This document shows, piece by piece, positions 8,521 to 17,789 of a stretch of 64,000 nt of DNA (within the stretch, counting starts at the first letter, position 1; the number at the start of each line of letters is the position of its first letter). A model generated the notes under the pieces. That model worked only from the letters and a program-made list of their open reading frames with translations. It made no database searches and was not told the origin of the DNA. The stretch lies in NCBI RefSeq assembly GCF_021375795.1, contig NZ_JAEIOI010000005.1, positions 175,348-239,347 of the forward strand. Reading direction: 5' to 3'. This DNA comes from Pseudomonas anguilliseptica (GTDB taxonomy: Bacteria > Pseudomonadota > Gammaproteobacteria > Pseudomonadales > Pseudomonadaceae). The position numbers were made by a program, and so were the translations under genes.

Positions 8521-10300
8521 CGGCGTTAATCCACTCTTTGACGACCTGGGCTACGCGGCCCGGGTCTTCGGCAACCAGGCTCTTGATCGCGTTCAGTTGT
8601 GCATCATACCCCTCACTCGGGCTGGGCAGGAGGATGCTTTGCGGGCCGCCCAGGCTGACCCGATCTTCGGCCAACTCGCCACCTAGCGCGCCCATTTCGC
8701 CCAGTTCAACGTCGCCATCGCGACCATCGCCCTGCGCCTTGCCGCCATTGGTGATGTTGTTGAGCACTGGACGCAGCACGCCGAACACCAGAATCAGGAT
8801 AAACAGCACACCGAGCACTTGCTTGACGATGTCCCAGAACCACGGCTGGGTGTAGAACGGAATATCGATCAGCTCCTCGCCCAGTTCGGCGGAGAACGGC
8901 GTATTGATCACGCTGACGCTGTCGCCACGGCTGGCATCGAACCCCACTGAGTCCTGCACCAGGCGAGTAAAGCGTGCCAGGTCATCACTGCTCCATGGCA
9001 CCCGGGTGGTTTCGCCCGTGGCTGCATCGACCTTGACCTGATCATCCACCACCACGGCCACCGACAGACGACGCAAGCGCCCCTGCTGCTGCTTGGTGTA
9101 GCTGATCGAACGATCCAGTTCGAAGTTGCGTGTGGACTGCTCGCGCTTGTCTGCCGGGTATGGCGCCAACATCGGCAGGCCGGTGGCCGGGTCGATGATC
9201 TGCGCACCATTGGCATCCAGCAGTGGTTGCCCGGCCGCAATCGGCCCCGGCACCGCAGCCGCACCCGCGCCGGCCTGCTGTGGCGCCGCGCCGGCAGCCG
9301 GAGGCTGGTTACTCAGCGCACCCGGAACACCCTGTGGCGGCTGACTGCTGGTTCGTTGCTCGTTGACTGACTGCTCACTGCGCAGCGCTGGTTGGTCCGG
9401 GTTGAACATTTCCGAGGTGGACTCCACCGCACTGAAGTCCACATCCGCCGACACTTCGGCCTTGTAGCGACCCGAGCCGAGCACCGGCTGCAGGATGTTA
9501 TGCACGCGCTGGGTGAACAGGCTTTCCATGCGGCGGCTGTAGTCGAATTGCTTGCCGGCCATCGTCAGCTCGGACATTTCCTGAATATCCGAGAGCAGGT
9601 TGCCCTTCTGGTCGACCACGGTAACTTGCGACTTGTCCATTTCCGGCACGCTGCTGGCGACCAGATTGACAATGGCCATCACCTGACTGGGCTCCAGGCC
9701 ACGACCGGAATACAGCTCGACCAGCACCGAGGCGCTGGGCTTGCGCTCATCACGCACGAACACCGAACTCTTCGGGATGGCCAGGTGTACGCGGGCAGCC
9801 TTGACGTTGTTCAGACTGGAAACCGTGCGGGCCAACTCGCCTTCCAGACCACGGCGATAGCGGGTGGCCTCCATAAACTGGCTGGTACCCAGCCCCTGTT
9901 CCTTGTCGAGGATTTCAAAACCGACGCTATTGTCCTTCGGCGCAACGCCAGCTGCCGCCAGACGCATACGCGCGCGAGCCAGGTCGTCAGATTTGACCAG
10001 CAAGGCGCCGGAATTCGGCTCCACGGTGTATTTGATATCAGCGGCAGACAGCGTCTCCATTACCTGGGACGCGTCCATGCCATCGAGGCTGCCGTACAGC
10101 GGGCGGTAATCCGGCTGCTGCGACCACAGCACCACGGCAAAACCGATCGCCACACTGGCCGCCAGGCCAACCAGCAGACCGATCTGCCGCAACATCGACA
10201 TATCGGAGAGGTTTTCCAGAAAGGTCAGGCCGAACAACGGTTTTTTCGGCTCATCGCCACCGGTGGTGGCAGGTACGTTTGCAGCGACGGCTTCAGCCAT
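8513..10300 (-). CDS. fliF: Flagellar MS-ring protein FliF
   Basis: FliF forms the inner-membrane MS ring on which the motor and export gate assemble. The 595-residue product has a membrane segment at about 38-62, the YscJ/FliF ring-building domain, a Pro/Ala/Gln-rich loop at about 325-365, a second membrane segment at about 488-508 and a C-terminal FliG-binding tail. It follows fliE by 15 bases. Confidence 0.96.
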   Translation of the reverse strand: MAEAVAANVPATTGGDEPKKPLFGLTFLENLSDMSMLRQIGLLVGLAASVAIGFAVVLWSQQPDYRPLYGSLDGMDASQVMETLSAADIKYTVEPNSGALLVKSDDLARARMRLAAAGVAPKDNSVGFEILDKEQGLGTSQFMEATRYRRGLEGELARTVSSLNNVKAARVHLAIPKSSVFVRDERKPSASVLVELYSGRGLEPSQVMAIVNLVASSVPEMDKSQVTVVDQKGNLLSDIQEMSELTMAGKQFDYSRRMESLFTQRVHNILQPVLGSGRYKAEVSADVDFSAVESTSEMFNPDQPALRSEQSVNEQRTSSQPPQGVPGALSNQPPAAGAAPQQAGAGAAAVPGPIAAGQPLLDANGAQIIDPATGLPMLAPYPADKREQSTRNFELDRSISYTKQQQGRLRRLSVAVVVDDQVKVDAATGETTRVPWSSDDLARFTRLVQDSVGFDASRGDSVSVINTPFSAELGEELIDIPFYTQPWFWDIVKQVLGVLFILILVFGVLRPVLNNITNGGKAQGDGRDGDVELGEMGALGGELAEDRVSLGGPQSILLPSPSEGYDAQLNAIKSLVAEDPGRVAQVVKEWINADE

Positions 10301-10315
10301 GATTCAGCCCTACCC

Positions 10316-10645
10316 TTAAACCGGCATCTGCATAATGTCTTGATAGGCCTGAACCAGCTTGTTGCGCACCTGGGTCATGGCCTGAAAGGAAACGCTGGCT
10401 TTCTGCGAAGCGATCATCACGTCCGTCAAATCTACGCCACTGGTGCCCATTTCAAAGGCTGTGGCCAGCTTATTGGAGGCTTGCTGGGTTTCGTTGACCT
10501 TGCCCACCGCCTGCCCGAGCATCTCGGAAAAGCTCGGCGCGCCGGGTTCAGGCGTGCTGGCGACAGGCTTCTGACGCGCCATAGCATCGGCCTGCATGGA
10601 ACGCATCTCCAGCATCAAGCGATTGAATTCAACACCCTGGCTCAT
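10316..10645 (-). CDS. fliE: Flagellar hook-basal body complex protein FliE
   Basis: FliE is the small adaptor between the MS ring and the proximal rod. The 109-residue length and the C-terminal [20 protein letters not shown] are typical. I chose the ATG at 10645 ([16 protein letters not shown]) over an in-frame ATG four codons earlier because it matches family N-termini. It is the first gene of fliEFGHIJ and lies 55 bases below a perfect sigma-54 element. Confidence 0.94.
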   Translation of the reverse strand: MSQGVEFNRLMLEMRSMQADAMARQKPVASTPEPGAPSFSEMLGQAVGKVNETQQASNKLATAFEMGTSGVDLTDVMIASQKASVSFQAMTQVRNKLVQAYQDIMQMPV

Positions 10646-10700
10646 CACTACCTCCACTGGCCGCGGTTTTTTGACGCTTCGCGGCGTTTGCAGAGGTATT

Positions 10701-10715
10701 GCAACAAGGGTGCCA
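10701..10715 (-). promoter_or_regulatory. Sigma-54 promoter of fliEFGHIJ
   Basis: The minus strand reads TGGCACCCTTGTTGC, a perfect match to TGGCAC-N5-TTGC, 55 bases before the fliE start. In Pseudomonas this operon is activated by FleR with RpoN. The adjacent gene (VF530 family) ends at 10740, so the promoter sits wholly in the intergenic gap. Confidence 0.88.
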
Positions 10716-10739
10716 GATTTCCGGAGTGTTCTTCAGCGC

Positions 10740-10961
10740 CTACTGGCGTGCTTGCGAGCGAATATACAGGGCCTCAACTTTTTCCCGCGCCCAGGGCGTC
10801 TTGCGCAGAAAGGTCAGGCTGGACTTGATACTCGGGTCGCTCTTGAAACAGCGAATATCGATACGCTGCGCCAGGCCATCCCAGCCATAGCGTGCCACCA
10901 GAGCATTGAGAATGGCTTCAAGGGTTACGCCGTGCAGCGGATTGTTCGGTGATTGAGTCAT
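10740..10961 (-). CDS. VF530-family (DUF2132) small protein
   Basis: A 73-residue soluble protein that I recognise as the VF530/DUF2132 family from the segments [49 protein letters not shown]. The family has a compact SAP-like helical fold and is thought to bind DNA, but its cellular role is not established. ATG at 10961. It is a stand-alone gene between putP and the flagellar cluster. Confidence 0.85.
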   Translation of the reverse strand: MTQSPNNPLHGVTLEAILNALVARYGWDGLAQRIDIRCFKSDPSIKSSLTFLRKTPWAREKVEALYIRSQARQ

Positions 10962-11073
10962 GCAGAACCTGTTTGAGGGGCAATTCGAGTGGCAACACCC
11001 GCCACCTTAGCCAAGCGCGCCACGGAGGCAAAGCGCAAAAGGATCGCGGGGATTTTTACGGTGCCATAAAAAA

Positions 11074-11103
11074 GCCGGCCCAACACCTAAGGTGTGGGCC
11101 GGC
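11074..11103 (-). terminator. Rho-independent terminator after putP
   Basis: The arms GCCGGCCCAACACC and GGTGTGGGCCGGC pair with a single bulged base. On the minus strand the stem is followed directly by TTTTTTAT. It is 87 bases past the putP stop. Confidence 0.85.
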
Positions 11104-11190
11104 GAAGCACTATCGGGTCACACGCACACAACCGCGGAAAGCTCCGCGAGGCAACTGAGCGACCAGTCAATTGCCCTACATCAGCGGTAC

Positions 11191-12678
11191 TCAGACCGAC
11201 TGGTATTCTTTCTCAGCTTCGTCGAAACGCTTGATCATGCTGGCGGACGGACCATTGCCGACCTTGCTGAAGACCAGGATGGCGACGGTGGCGAAGATAA
11301 AGCCTGGGATGATTTCATACAGCCCCAGGTGACCCAGGAAGTTCTTCCACAGGATCACGGTCAGGGCACCGACCAGCATGCCCGCCAATGCGCCGTTACG
11401 CGTCATCTGCTTCCAGACCAGGGACAGGATCACCACCGGACCGAAGGCAGCACCAAAGCCTGCCCAGGCGTAGGACACCAGACCCAGTACACGGTTTTCC
11501 GGATTGGCGGCCAGCATGATGGCGACGACCGCGATCAGCAGCACCATGCCACGACCGACCCAGACCAGCTCAGTCTGCGAGGCACCCTTGCGCAGGAAGG
11601 CCTTGTAGAAGTCTTCGGTCAGGGCACTGGAGCACACCAGCAACTGGCAGCTCAGGGTACTCATCACCGCAGCCAGAATGGCGGACAGCAGAATGCCGGC
11701 AATCCACGGGTTGAACAGCAGTTTGGCCAGCTCGATAAATACGCGCTCCGGGTTCTCGGTTACCGGGCCAGCGAGGTCCGGGTTGGCAGAGAAGTACGCG
11801 ATACCGAAGAAGCCCACAGCCACTGCACCGCCCAGGGTCAGGATCATCCAGGTCATGGAGATGCGACGGGCTGCCGGGATCGACTTCACCGAGTCAGCCG
11901 CCATGAAGCGCGCCAGGATGTGCGGCTGGCCGAAGTAGCCCAGGCCCCAGGCCATCAGCGAGATCACACCAACAAAGGTGGCACCTTTGAGCATGTCGAA
12001 GCTGGTGGCATCTTTCAGTTCGATCGCCGCAAAGGTCGCATCGGCACCGCCAGTGGCAATCAGCACCACAATCGGGGTTAGGATCAAGGCGAAGATCATC
12101 AGCGTGGCCTGCACGGTGTCAGTCCAGCTCACCGCCAGGAAGCCACCGATAAAGGTGTAGGCGATGGTCGCGGCAGCACCGGCCCACAGCGCCGTCTCGT
12201 AGGACATGCCGAAGGTGCTTTCAAACAGACGGGCACCGGCGACAACGCCCGAAGCGCAGTAGATGGTGAAGAACACCAGAATCACCAGCGCCGAGAAGAT
12301 GCGCAGCACGCGGCTGCTGTCTTCAAAACGGTGAGTGAAGTAATCCGGTAGGGTCAGCGCGTTGCCGTTGTGCTCGGTCTGCACACGCAGACGACCAGCC
12401 ACGAACAACCAGTTGAGGTAGGCACCAACGATCAGACCAATGGCAATCCAGCCTTCGGACAGACCCGACAGGTACACGGCGCCAGGCAGGCCCATCAGCA
12501 GCCAACCACTCATGTCTGAGGCACCGGCCGACAGCGCGGTGACGAAACTGCCCAGGCTGCGGCCGCCCAGGATGTAGTCGGAAAGGTTCTTGGTGCGCAT
12601 GTAGGCGAACAGGCCGATCAGCACCATGAGCGCGATGTACACCACGAAGGTGACAAGCATCGGAGTATTTGCAGTCAT
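11191..12678 (-). CDS. putP: Sodium/proline symporter PutP
   Basis: PutP imports L-proline with Na+ across the inner membrane (SSS family). The 495-residue product has about 13 membrane segments. It shows the family signatures in order: SDYILGGRSLGSFVTALSAG near residue 40, the ASDMSGWLLMGLPG segment and FGQPHILARFMA. I use the ATG at 12678, which follows an AGAGGGGAG site; the longer reading frame upstream has no such site. An AACAACAA motif just before the site suggests Hfq/Crc control. putA is not adjacent. Confidence 0.95.
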   Translation of the reverse strand: MTANTPMLVTFVVYIALMVLIGLFAYMRTKNLSDYILGGRSLGSFVTALSAGASDMSGWLLMGLPGAVYLSGLSEGWIAIGLIVGAYLNWLFVAGRLRVQTEHNGNALTLPDYFTHRFEDSSRVLRIFSALVILVFFTIYCASGVVAGARLFESTFGMSYETALWAGAAATIAYTFIGGFLAVSWTDTVQATLMIFALILTPIVVLIATGGADATFAAIELKDATSFDMLKGATFVGVISLMAWGLGYFGQPHILARFMAADSVKSIPAARRISMTWMILTLGGAVAVGFFGIAYFSANPDLAGPVTENPERVFIELAKLLFNPWIAGILLSAILAAVMSTLSCQLLVCSSALTEDFYKAFLRKGASQTELVWVGRGMVLLIAVVAIMLAANPENRVLGLVSYAWAGFGAAFGPVVILSLVWKQMTRNGALAGMLVGALTVILWKNFLGHLGLYEIIPGFIFATVAILVFSKVGNGPSASMIKRFDEAEKEYQSV

Positions 12679-12697
12679 TGGGGGGCTCCCCTCTTGA

Positions 12698-12708
12698 TTG
12701 TTGTTATT
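12698..12708 (-). promoter_or_regulatory. Hfq/Crc catabolite-repression motif in putP leader
   Basis: The minus strand reads AATAACAACAA, two overlapping AANAANAA matches, just 5' of the Shine-Dalgarno GGGGAG. In Pseudomonas such A-rich motifs at the translation start recruit Hfq with Crc to block translation of catabolic and transport genes. No binding data are available here; the call is motif plus position. Confidence 0.6.
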
Positions 12709-13300
12709 TCGGCAACAGGGGGTAGCCCCATTGCCCACGTGGCAGTCCACACCCGCGGTAACGGGCGTCTGTAGCGGCAAATCGGTTCAGGCAACGGACA
12801 GCGGCAACTGCAAACCCCATGCAGCGCTCACCACCGCCCAACCGCTTGCCTCTGTCGAGGCAACTGAAGCCCCAATACAACAACGGGCGCATGCCATATG
12901 AGACAGTCGCCCGTAAAAATCCATTTAGGCACCGGCCAGCGATATTCATACCGCTAGCTGACGTCACCCACTCCACCACAGACACGCCGAAACGGGTCAA
13001 GCACACCCCGTTAAAGCCCTTGAATAAACACTGTCTGTATATAGGTGTAGCCCAACTGCACCAGCCTGCAGTGACATCCGCCCCGCAGAAAACTGTGCAT
13101 GGCATAAGCAAGGAACGGAATTTAGTGGCAGAGGCATGGCCGCTTCTTACAAAAAACTCTGGAGTTTTTACGAAAACCTCCAGGCCCGGGAACTTCCCAC
13201 AAACGATTGTTTTATGCCGATGTCGCGAAAGCTGGCAGCGCCACCCATCGCCGGCACTGATAACCATCACATGGCGACCTAGACTGCATGCAGGGCAGCC
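12709..13300. other. Long non-coding gap between putP and the HDOD gene
   Basis: About 590 bases between divergent genes. Open frames cross it on both strands, but they lack ribosome sites and family resemblance, so I do not call a gene. It must hold the putP and HDOD-gene promoters; I could not assign a convincing -35/-10 pair or a known RNA fold. Confidence 0.5.
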
Positions 13301-13309
13301 AGGAGGTGT

Positions 13310-14170
13310 GTGTTGCTGAGCGAAGCATCCGATTACTCAATCTACCGGCGTGTCGTCTCGCAGTTGATGCAGGGCGAAGAGCAATTGCCCAGCCTGCCGA
13401 CCATCACCCTGGATATCCGCCGTGCCCTGGGTGACCCGACTATCTCGTTAAATGCCCTGGTGCGTTTGATCAGCCGCGACCCGGCCCTCAGTGCCCTGCT
13501 GATGAAACATGCCTCCAGCGCGCTGTATCGCCACACCCTGGCGCCCAAGACGCTGCACGAAGTAGTCGGCCTGCTCGGCATGCTGGAAGTCGATCGAATC
13601 ACCATGGTGCACAGCATCAGAAGCCTGTTCACCCTGCACAGCGCCGCGCACAAACGCCTGTTTGTCGAGACCTGGGAGCGCCTGGTGATCAAGGCCAGCA
13701 CCTGTGCCATGCTTGCCCGTCTGCTCGGCCATGTCACGGCTGAACATGCACTGCTGGCCAGCCTGCTCAGTGAAGTGGGCAATCTGGTCGTGCTGTCAGC
13801 CTTCAAGAACGACAGCCAGGCACCCTCAAGTGCGTTGTACGACAAGCTGTGCCGCGAATACGGCAAATCGCTGGGAGTGATCGTGCTGAAAAAGTGGTCG
13901 GTGGATAGCCACTACATCGAAGTAATCCGCGACGCCGGCAACTGGCAACGCAGCCCAGGGCGTAGCCTGCAGTTGCTGGATTTGGTCAATCTAGCGCTCT
14001 ACCACGCCACCAAGCAGCACAGCCCAAGCGCCGAACTGCCGCCGCTGGAAGAGCTGGCGGCCTATCAGAAATTATTGCCACCGCAAAATTTCATCAGTGA
14101 GAACGGCGAGCTTGAGGTGGTCGTCTGCCATCATGATGAAATCCAGGCGATTGCCCAGACCCTGCGCTAG
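13310..14170 (+). CDS. HDOD-domain signalling protein
   Basis: A 286-residue protein with an HDOD domain over about residues 20-215. The family-typical opening is LPSLPTITLDIRRALGDPTISLNALVRLISRDPALSALLMK, and a later segment reads LLSEVGNLVVLS. HDOD proteins are regulatory relatives of HD-GYP domains without the catalytic HD pair; they are linked to chemotaxis, c-di-GMP and stress signalling. AGGAGG at 13301-13306 is only 3 bases from GTG 13310 and 6 bases from an in-frame TTG at 13313, so TTG may be the true start. The stop abuts the stop of the convergent globin gene with no gap. Confidence 0.82.
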   Translation: MLLSEASDYSIYRRVVSQLMQGEEQLPSLPTITLDIRRALGDPTISLNALVRLISRDPALSALLMKHASSALYRHTLAPKTLHEVVGLLGMLEVDRITMVHSIRSLFTLHSAAHKRLFVETWERLVIKASTCAMLARLLGHVTAEHALLASLLSEVGNLVVLSAFKNDSQAPSSALYDKLCREYGKSLGVIVLKKWSVDSHYIEVIRDAGNWQRSPGRSLQLLDLVNLALYHATKQHSPSAELPPLEELAAYQKLLPPQNFISENGELEVVVCHHDEIQAIAQTLR

Positions 14171-14590
14171 CTAACGATCCAGCACCTGACCCCGCTGCGG
14201 TGCCAGGCGCGCCAGCAACCGATTCTGGGCTGTAATGGCCACGCCCTCAGCGGTCATGGCCTTCTGCAGGTTCTCCACCAATGCATTGAAGTCACTGGGT
14301 GTCAGCCCCAGCCCCTTATGGCTTTCCTCCAGGCTGTCACCGGTATAGGTGCACGGGCCTCCGGCGTCCACGCAGAAATGCTCGACCAGCTTGTCACGCA
14401 ACCGCTCGATATCGATGTTCTCGAAGTGCCGCACAATGCGCGGGTCTCCGGCAACGTTGAGCAGCATCCCCTCGACAATCCGGGTAATCCCCGCCAGTTC
14501 GCCCAGCTCACGGTACAGGCTGTCGTCTTTGACCGACGGCTGGGCACAGGCCGTCAAGGTCAGAACAGCAGCCAACAACAGACTACGCAT
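14171..14590 (-). CDS. Group 1 truncated-hemoglobin lipoprotein
   Basis: The 139-residue product has a lipoprotein signal: a hydrophobic stretch then LTAC, with Cys15 as the lipidation site. A truncated-globin domain follows, opening with SLYRELGELAGITRIVEGML and including FENIDIERLRDKLVEHFCVDAGGPCTY. HKGLGL fits the proximal-histidine F-helix region. Globins of this class bind heme and ligands such as O2 or NO; an envelope-anchored one is unusual. It is last in the operon with the cupredoxin-like, GGDEF/EAL and DUF3034 genes, 2 bases after the latter. Confidence 0.82.
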   Translation of the reverse strand: MRSLLLAAVLTLTACAQPSVKDDSLYRELGELAGITRIVEGMLLNVAGDPRIVRHFENIDIERLRDKLVEHFCVDAGGPCTYTGDSLEESHKGLGLTPSDFNALVENLQKAMTAEGVAITAQNRLLARLAPQRGQVLDR

Positions 14591-14592
14591 AC

Positions 14593-15450
14593 TTAAAAAC
14601 TCCCCTGCACAGACAGGTAGACGCCATCCTGATGCTCCAGCGTGGCGATTTCGCCAAGCCGGGCATAAGCCAGCACCACGGCCAGGTGCTTGTTGGGAAA
14701 GTAGCCGAGAAACAGATCCGCCCAGTCACTTTCCCCGGCAAAATTCAGGTTGTCCGGTTTTTCGCGGTACTCCACGCCCAACGCCCAACGCGGGTTGAAC
14801 AGCACGGCGACGGAGCCCTCTTTGAGCACGGAATGGCGGTCACGGCGATCGCCACCAAAGCCCAGCAAGCCCAGTTCATTGGCCCGGCTATAGCGAATGC
14901 CACCATTGAGCAGCAGGTTGTAGCCAAAAGCGCCACCCAGGATCAGCCGGCTGGCGGTGATATAGCCTTCGGTGTCTTCGCTGCGCTGCGCGCCCACCAG
15001 ACTGGGGATCAGAAAATCCTTCTGCCGCTTGTGCTGGAGGCCCAGCGACACCTGCGGCAGCTGGTCATAAATCAGGTCACCGAACAGGCGCATCTTGAGG
15101 CCGAAGATGTCCTGGCTCAGGCTGTTCTCCGGCAGGTTCAGGCCGCGCGCCAGGTTGCCCAGATCAAACCGCTGGCGGGCGTAGGACAGCTCGACGCGGT
15201 TATCAAAGGCAACGCCAACGCCGGCCACATCCAGACGGTAGTCACCGGTTTCCACCCGCGTGGCAAACACATCCGCGCCCCACTCTCCGCGCTCGCCATA
15301 GCCTGACAGCACCGCCCAGGGCGTGATGCCACCACCGGCAGCGCCCTCAATACTGCTGGCACCACCGGTGGCCAGCAGTCGACCATCAGCCCAGGCCAGC
15401 TGGCTCAGCAGACCAAGAAACAGCACAACACAAGAAAAACGTTTATTCAT
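14593..15450 (-). CDS. DUF3034-family outer-membrane-like protein
   Basis: A 285-residue protein with a signal peptide (about residues 1-22, cleavage after AWA). It then has many alternating hydrophobic/polar strands with Gly and aromatic residues, ending in VYLSVQGSF with terminal Phe, as in beta-barrel outer-membrane proteins. I recognise DUF3034 from the ATGGASSIEGAAGGGITPWAV opening. Function is unknown. I prefer ATG at 15450, just after the stop of the GGDEF/EAL gene (spacing TGAGC-ATG); an in-frame TTG at 15456 is the alternative. Confidence 0.8.
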   Translation of the reverse strand: MNKRFSCVVLFLGLLSQLAWADGRLLATGGASSIEGAAGGGITPWAVLSGYGERGEWGADVFATRVETGDYRLDVAGVGVAFDNRVELSYARQRFDLGNLARGLNLPENSLSQDIFGLKMRLFGDLIYDQLPQVSLGLQHKRQKDFLIPSLVGAQRSEDTEGYITASRLILGGAFGYNLLLNGGIRYSRANELGLLGFGGDRRDRHSVLKEGSVAVLFNPRWALGVEYREKPDNLNFAGESDWADLFLGYFPNKHLAVVLAYARLGEIATLEHQDGVYLSVQGSF

Positions 15451-15452
15451 GC

Positions 15453-17789
15453 TCAATGCACCAGGCTTGAGGTGGCGTGCGCGTGTTGCGCCATCCAGGT
15501 TTCAAAGGCTTTGGCCGCCAGGGGCCGACTGATCAGGTAACCCTGGGCGATGTCGCACTGCCAACGCCCGAGCAGTTGCAGGCTGCGCTCGAACTCGACC
15601 CCTTCGGCCACCACCTTGAGCCCCAGGCTATGGCTCATTTCGATGGTCGAGCGAACGATCACCGCGTCTTCGCAGGCATCGTCGAGATCACGGATAAACG
15701 ACTGGTCGATCTTCAGCTCCTGCACCGGCATGCGCTTGAGCTGCGCCAGGGACGAATAGCCCGTGCCAAAGTCATCCACCGACAGACTGACACCACACTC
15801 GCGCAACCCATGCAGCACTTGCAGGGCCACCTCGGGATTGAGCATCACCCCGCTTTCGGTGATTTCAAAAATCAGCTGTTGCGCAGGCACCTGGTAAGTT
15901 TCCAGCAACTGGCGGACGCGAGCCGGCAGCTGCGGGTCAAGCAGATCCTCAGTCGAGATATTCAACGACACCTGCACACGCAACCCGCGGCCAGTCCACT
16001 CACGCAACTGACGGATGACTTCTTCGATCACCCAGGCAGTCAGCAACTGGATACTGCCGGTACGTTCGGCCATCGGGATGAATTCGCCGGGCGAGACCAT
16101 CCCCAGCGCCGGATGCTGCCAACGCAGCAGGGCCTCAGCTTGCCGCACCAGGCCGGCGGCGATATCCAGTTTCGGTTGATAGTGCAACCGCAGTTCGCCC
16201 TTGCTGGCGGCATGGCGCAGGTCACGGATCAGCCGGATCTGTCGTTGCTGGGCATCATCACGGCCACGCTGATACACCTGCAGATGGCTGGCCAGCCCAG
16301 CGGCATCCTGCATGGCAATCGCCGCGCGGCGCAGCAGGTCCTCTGGGGCGTTGCCATCGACCGGATAACTGGCTATGCCGATACGGCAATCCAGGGTGAC
16401 GTCATGACTGCCAACGCGCAGGGGCTTGAGCAATAACTGCTGCACCTTGTCGGCGATGCCTACCGCGCTGTCGCTATCGGTGTTTTCCAGCAACAGCAGA
16501 AACTCGTCGCCAATGATCCGCGCCACGCTGTCGCCGGGGCGCAGAGTCGCCTGCAGACGCCGGCTCATCTGCTGCAGGGCCAGATCGCCGCCTTCCGGCC
16601 CGAGGCTTTCATTGACTGCACGAAAGTTGCCAATCCCCAGGTAGAGCAGCGCCGTGCTGCGCTGCGCAGTTATCGCACTGCCCAGCCGTTCCAGGGCCAG
16701 GGTACGGTTGGGTAAACCCGTCAGGGGGTCATGCAAGGCATTGTGCGCAAGCTGCCGCTCACGCTCGGCAATTCCGTGTTGCATGGCCTTGAACGCCTTG
16801 GCCAACTGCCCCAGCTCATCGCTGCGCTGCAGATCCAGCTCCGCCTCGTAATCCCCCTGACGCACCCGCTCGGCGACCCCGGCCAACTGCTGCACAGGTT
16901 GGGAAACCGTACGCGCCAGCAATAGCGCACCAGCCAGCGAGGCCGTCAGGGCCGCCAGCGCAATCAACAGAATCTTCTGATCCAGCGGGGCAAACGCCAG
17001 CTGCGCCTGACTGAGGGATTTATGCAGCAATACTCGCACCTCAAAGCCATCCCCCACGGCCAGCACCAGATTCTGGTTGAGGTACTGCTGGCTGCCCAGT
17101 ACACGAATGGCATCACCGTTCATCCCCCCTACGGCAACACGCAGCTGCTCGCGCTCGGCCGGCATCAGGGTGCTGATCCAGATATCCGCGGCACCCTCTT
17201 GAGTCGCCAGCAGCGTCAGATCCAGGTGGGTCAACTCACGCAGTTCAGCCGCAAATGCAGTGTCCACCTGAAAGCCCATCATTACCCGGGCAATCGGCAA
17301 TGGCGCGGTCACGGTGGCTTGCACCAGCAGGTAGATCTTGTCGGCAATCGGCATCAGGAAGATCTGCACGCCTTCGCGCTGACGCTGCACCACCTGGGCA
17401 CTCAGGCGTTTGGCTGTCTGCTCACTGACCTGCTGATCGGTACTGACTTCCAGACGACCATCCAGGCTCAGCATCATCACCACGCTGGCATTAATCCGTG
17501 CACCATGATTGGCCAGCGCCGAGCGAATGGTTTCCGCGTCGCCACTGGCCACCGCATCCTTAAAGCCAAAATCCGCCGCCAGCACCTGCACCGCGTCGTG
17601 CAACTGGCTGCCGCGCATCTCCAGCAAGCGCTGAAACACCAGACTGCCGACTTCCAGTTGCTCATTAGCCTGACTGCGTACCGCTGCGTTAGTAGCCGCC
17701 TGGACTGCCACATACAGCGCCCCCACCACGACCAGAAGCAGCAGCACCAGTACGCCGGCAATACGCGCCTGAAAACTATTGCGCAGCAT
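15453..17789 (-). CDS. Membrane-bound GGDEF/EAL c-di-GMP phosphodiesterase
   Basis: The 778-residue protein has a membrane segment at 8-30, a periplasmic sensor region of about 240 residues, a second membrane segment near 275-298, a HAMP segment, GGDEF (about 350-510) and EAL (about 525-770). The GGDEF site reads IGDEF, with the first Gly replaced, so cyclase activity is doubtful. The EAL site is intact: EALLRW, the Asn of SLNIS, FEITES, DDFGTGYS, KIDQSFI, VAEGVE and QGYLISRP. It is therefore most likely a phosphodiesterase that degrades c-di-GMP on a periplasmic cue. It overlaps the cupredoxin gene by 14 bases. Confidence 0.9.
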   Translation of the reverse strand: MLRNSFQARIAGVLVLLLLVVVGALYVAVQAATNAAVRSQANEQLEVGSLVFQRLLEMRGSQLHDAVQVLAADFGFKDAVASGDAETIRSALANHGARINASVVMMLSLDGRLEVSTDQQVSEQTAKRLSAQVVQRQREGVQIFLMPIADKIYLLVQATVTAPLPIARVMMGFQVDTAFAAELRELTHLDLTLLATQEGAADIWISTLMPAEREQLRVAVGGMNGDAIRVLGSQQYLNQNLVLAVGDGFEVRVLLHKSLSQAQLAFAPLDQKILLIALAALTASLAGALLLARTVSQPVQQLAGVAERVRQGDYEAELDLQRSDELGQLAKAFKAMQHGIAERERQLAHNALHDPLTGLPNRTLALERLGSAITAQRSTALLYLGIGNFRAVNESLGPEGGDLALQQMSRRLQATLRPGDSVARIIGDEFLLLLENTDSDSAVGIADKVQQLLLKPLRVGSHDVTLDCRIGIASYPVDGNAPEDLLRRAAIAMQDAAGLASHLQVYQRGRDDAQQRQIRLIRDLRHAASKGELRLHYQPKLDIAAGLVRQAEALLRWQHPALGMVSPGEFIPMAERTGSIQLLTAWVIEEVIRQLREWTGRGLRVQVSLNISTEDLLDPQLPARVRQLLETYQVPAQQLIFEITESGVMLNPEVALQVLHGLRECGVSLSVDDFGTGYSSLAQLKRMPVQELKIDQSFIRDLDDACEDAVIVRSTIEMSHSLGLKVVAEGVEFERSLQLLGRWQCDIAQGYLISRPLAAKAFETWMAQHAHATSSLVH

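Noticed and set aside
9392..10828. 478-codon open frame on the plus strand
   Set aside because: It runs antisense through fliF and fliE and across the sigma-54 promoter, without a ribosome site.
12704..13270. 188-codon frame in the putP-HDOD gap
   Set aside because: Cys/Arg/Gly-rich translation with no ribosome site and overlap with the putP leader; treated as non-coding.
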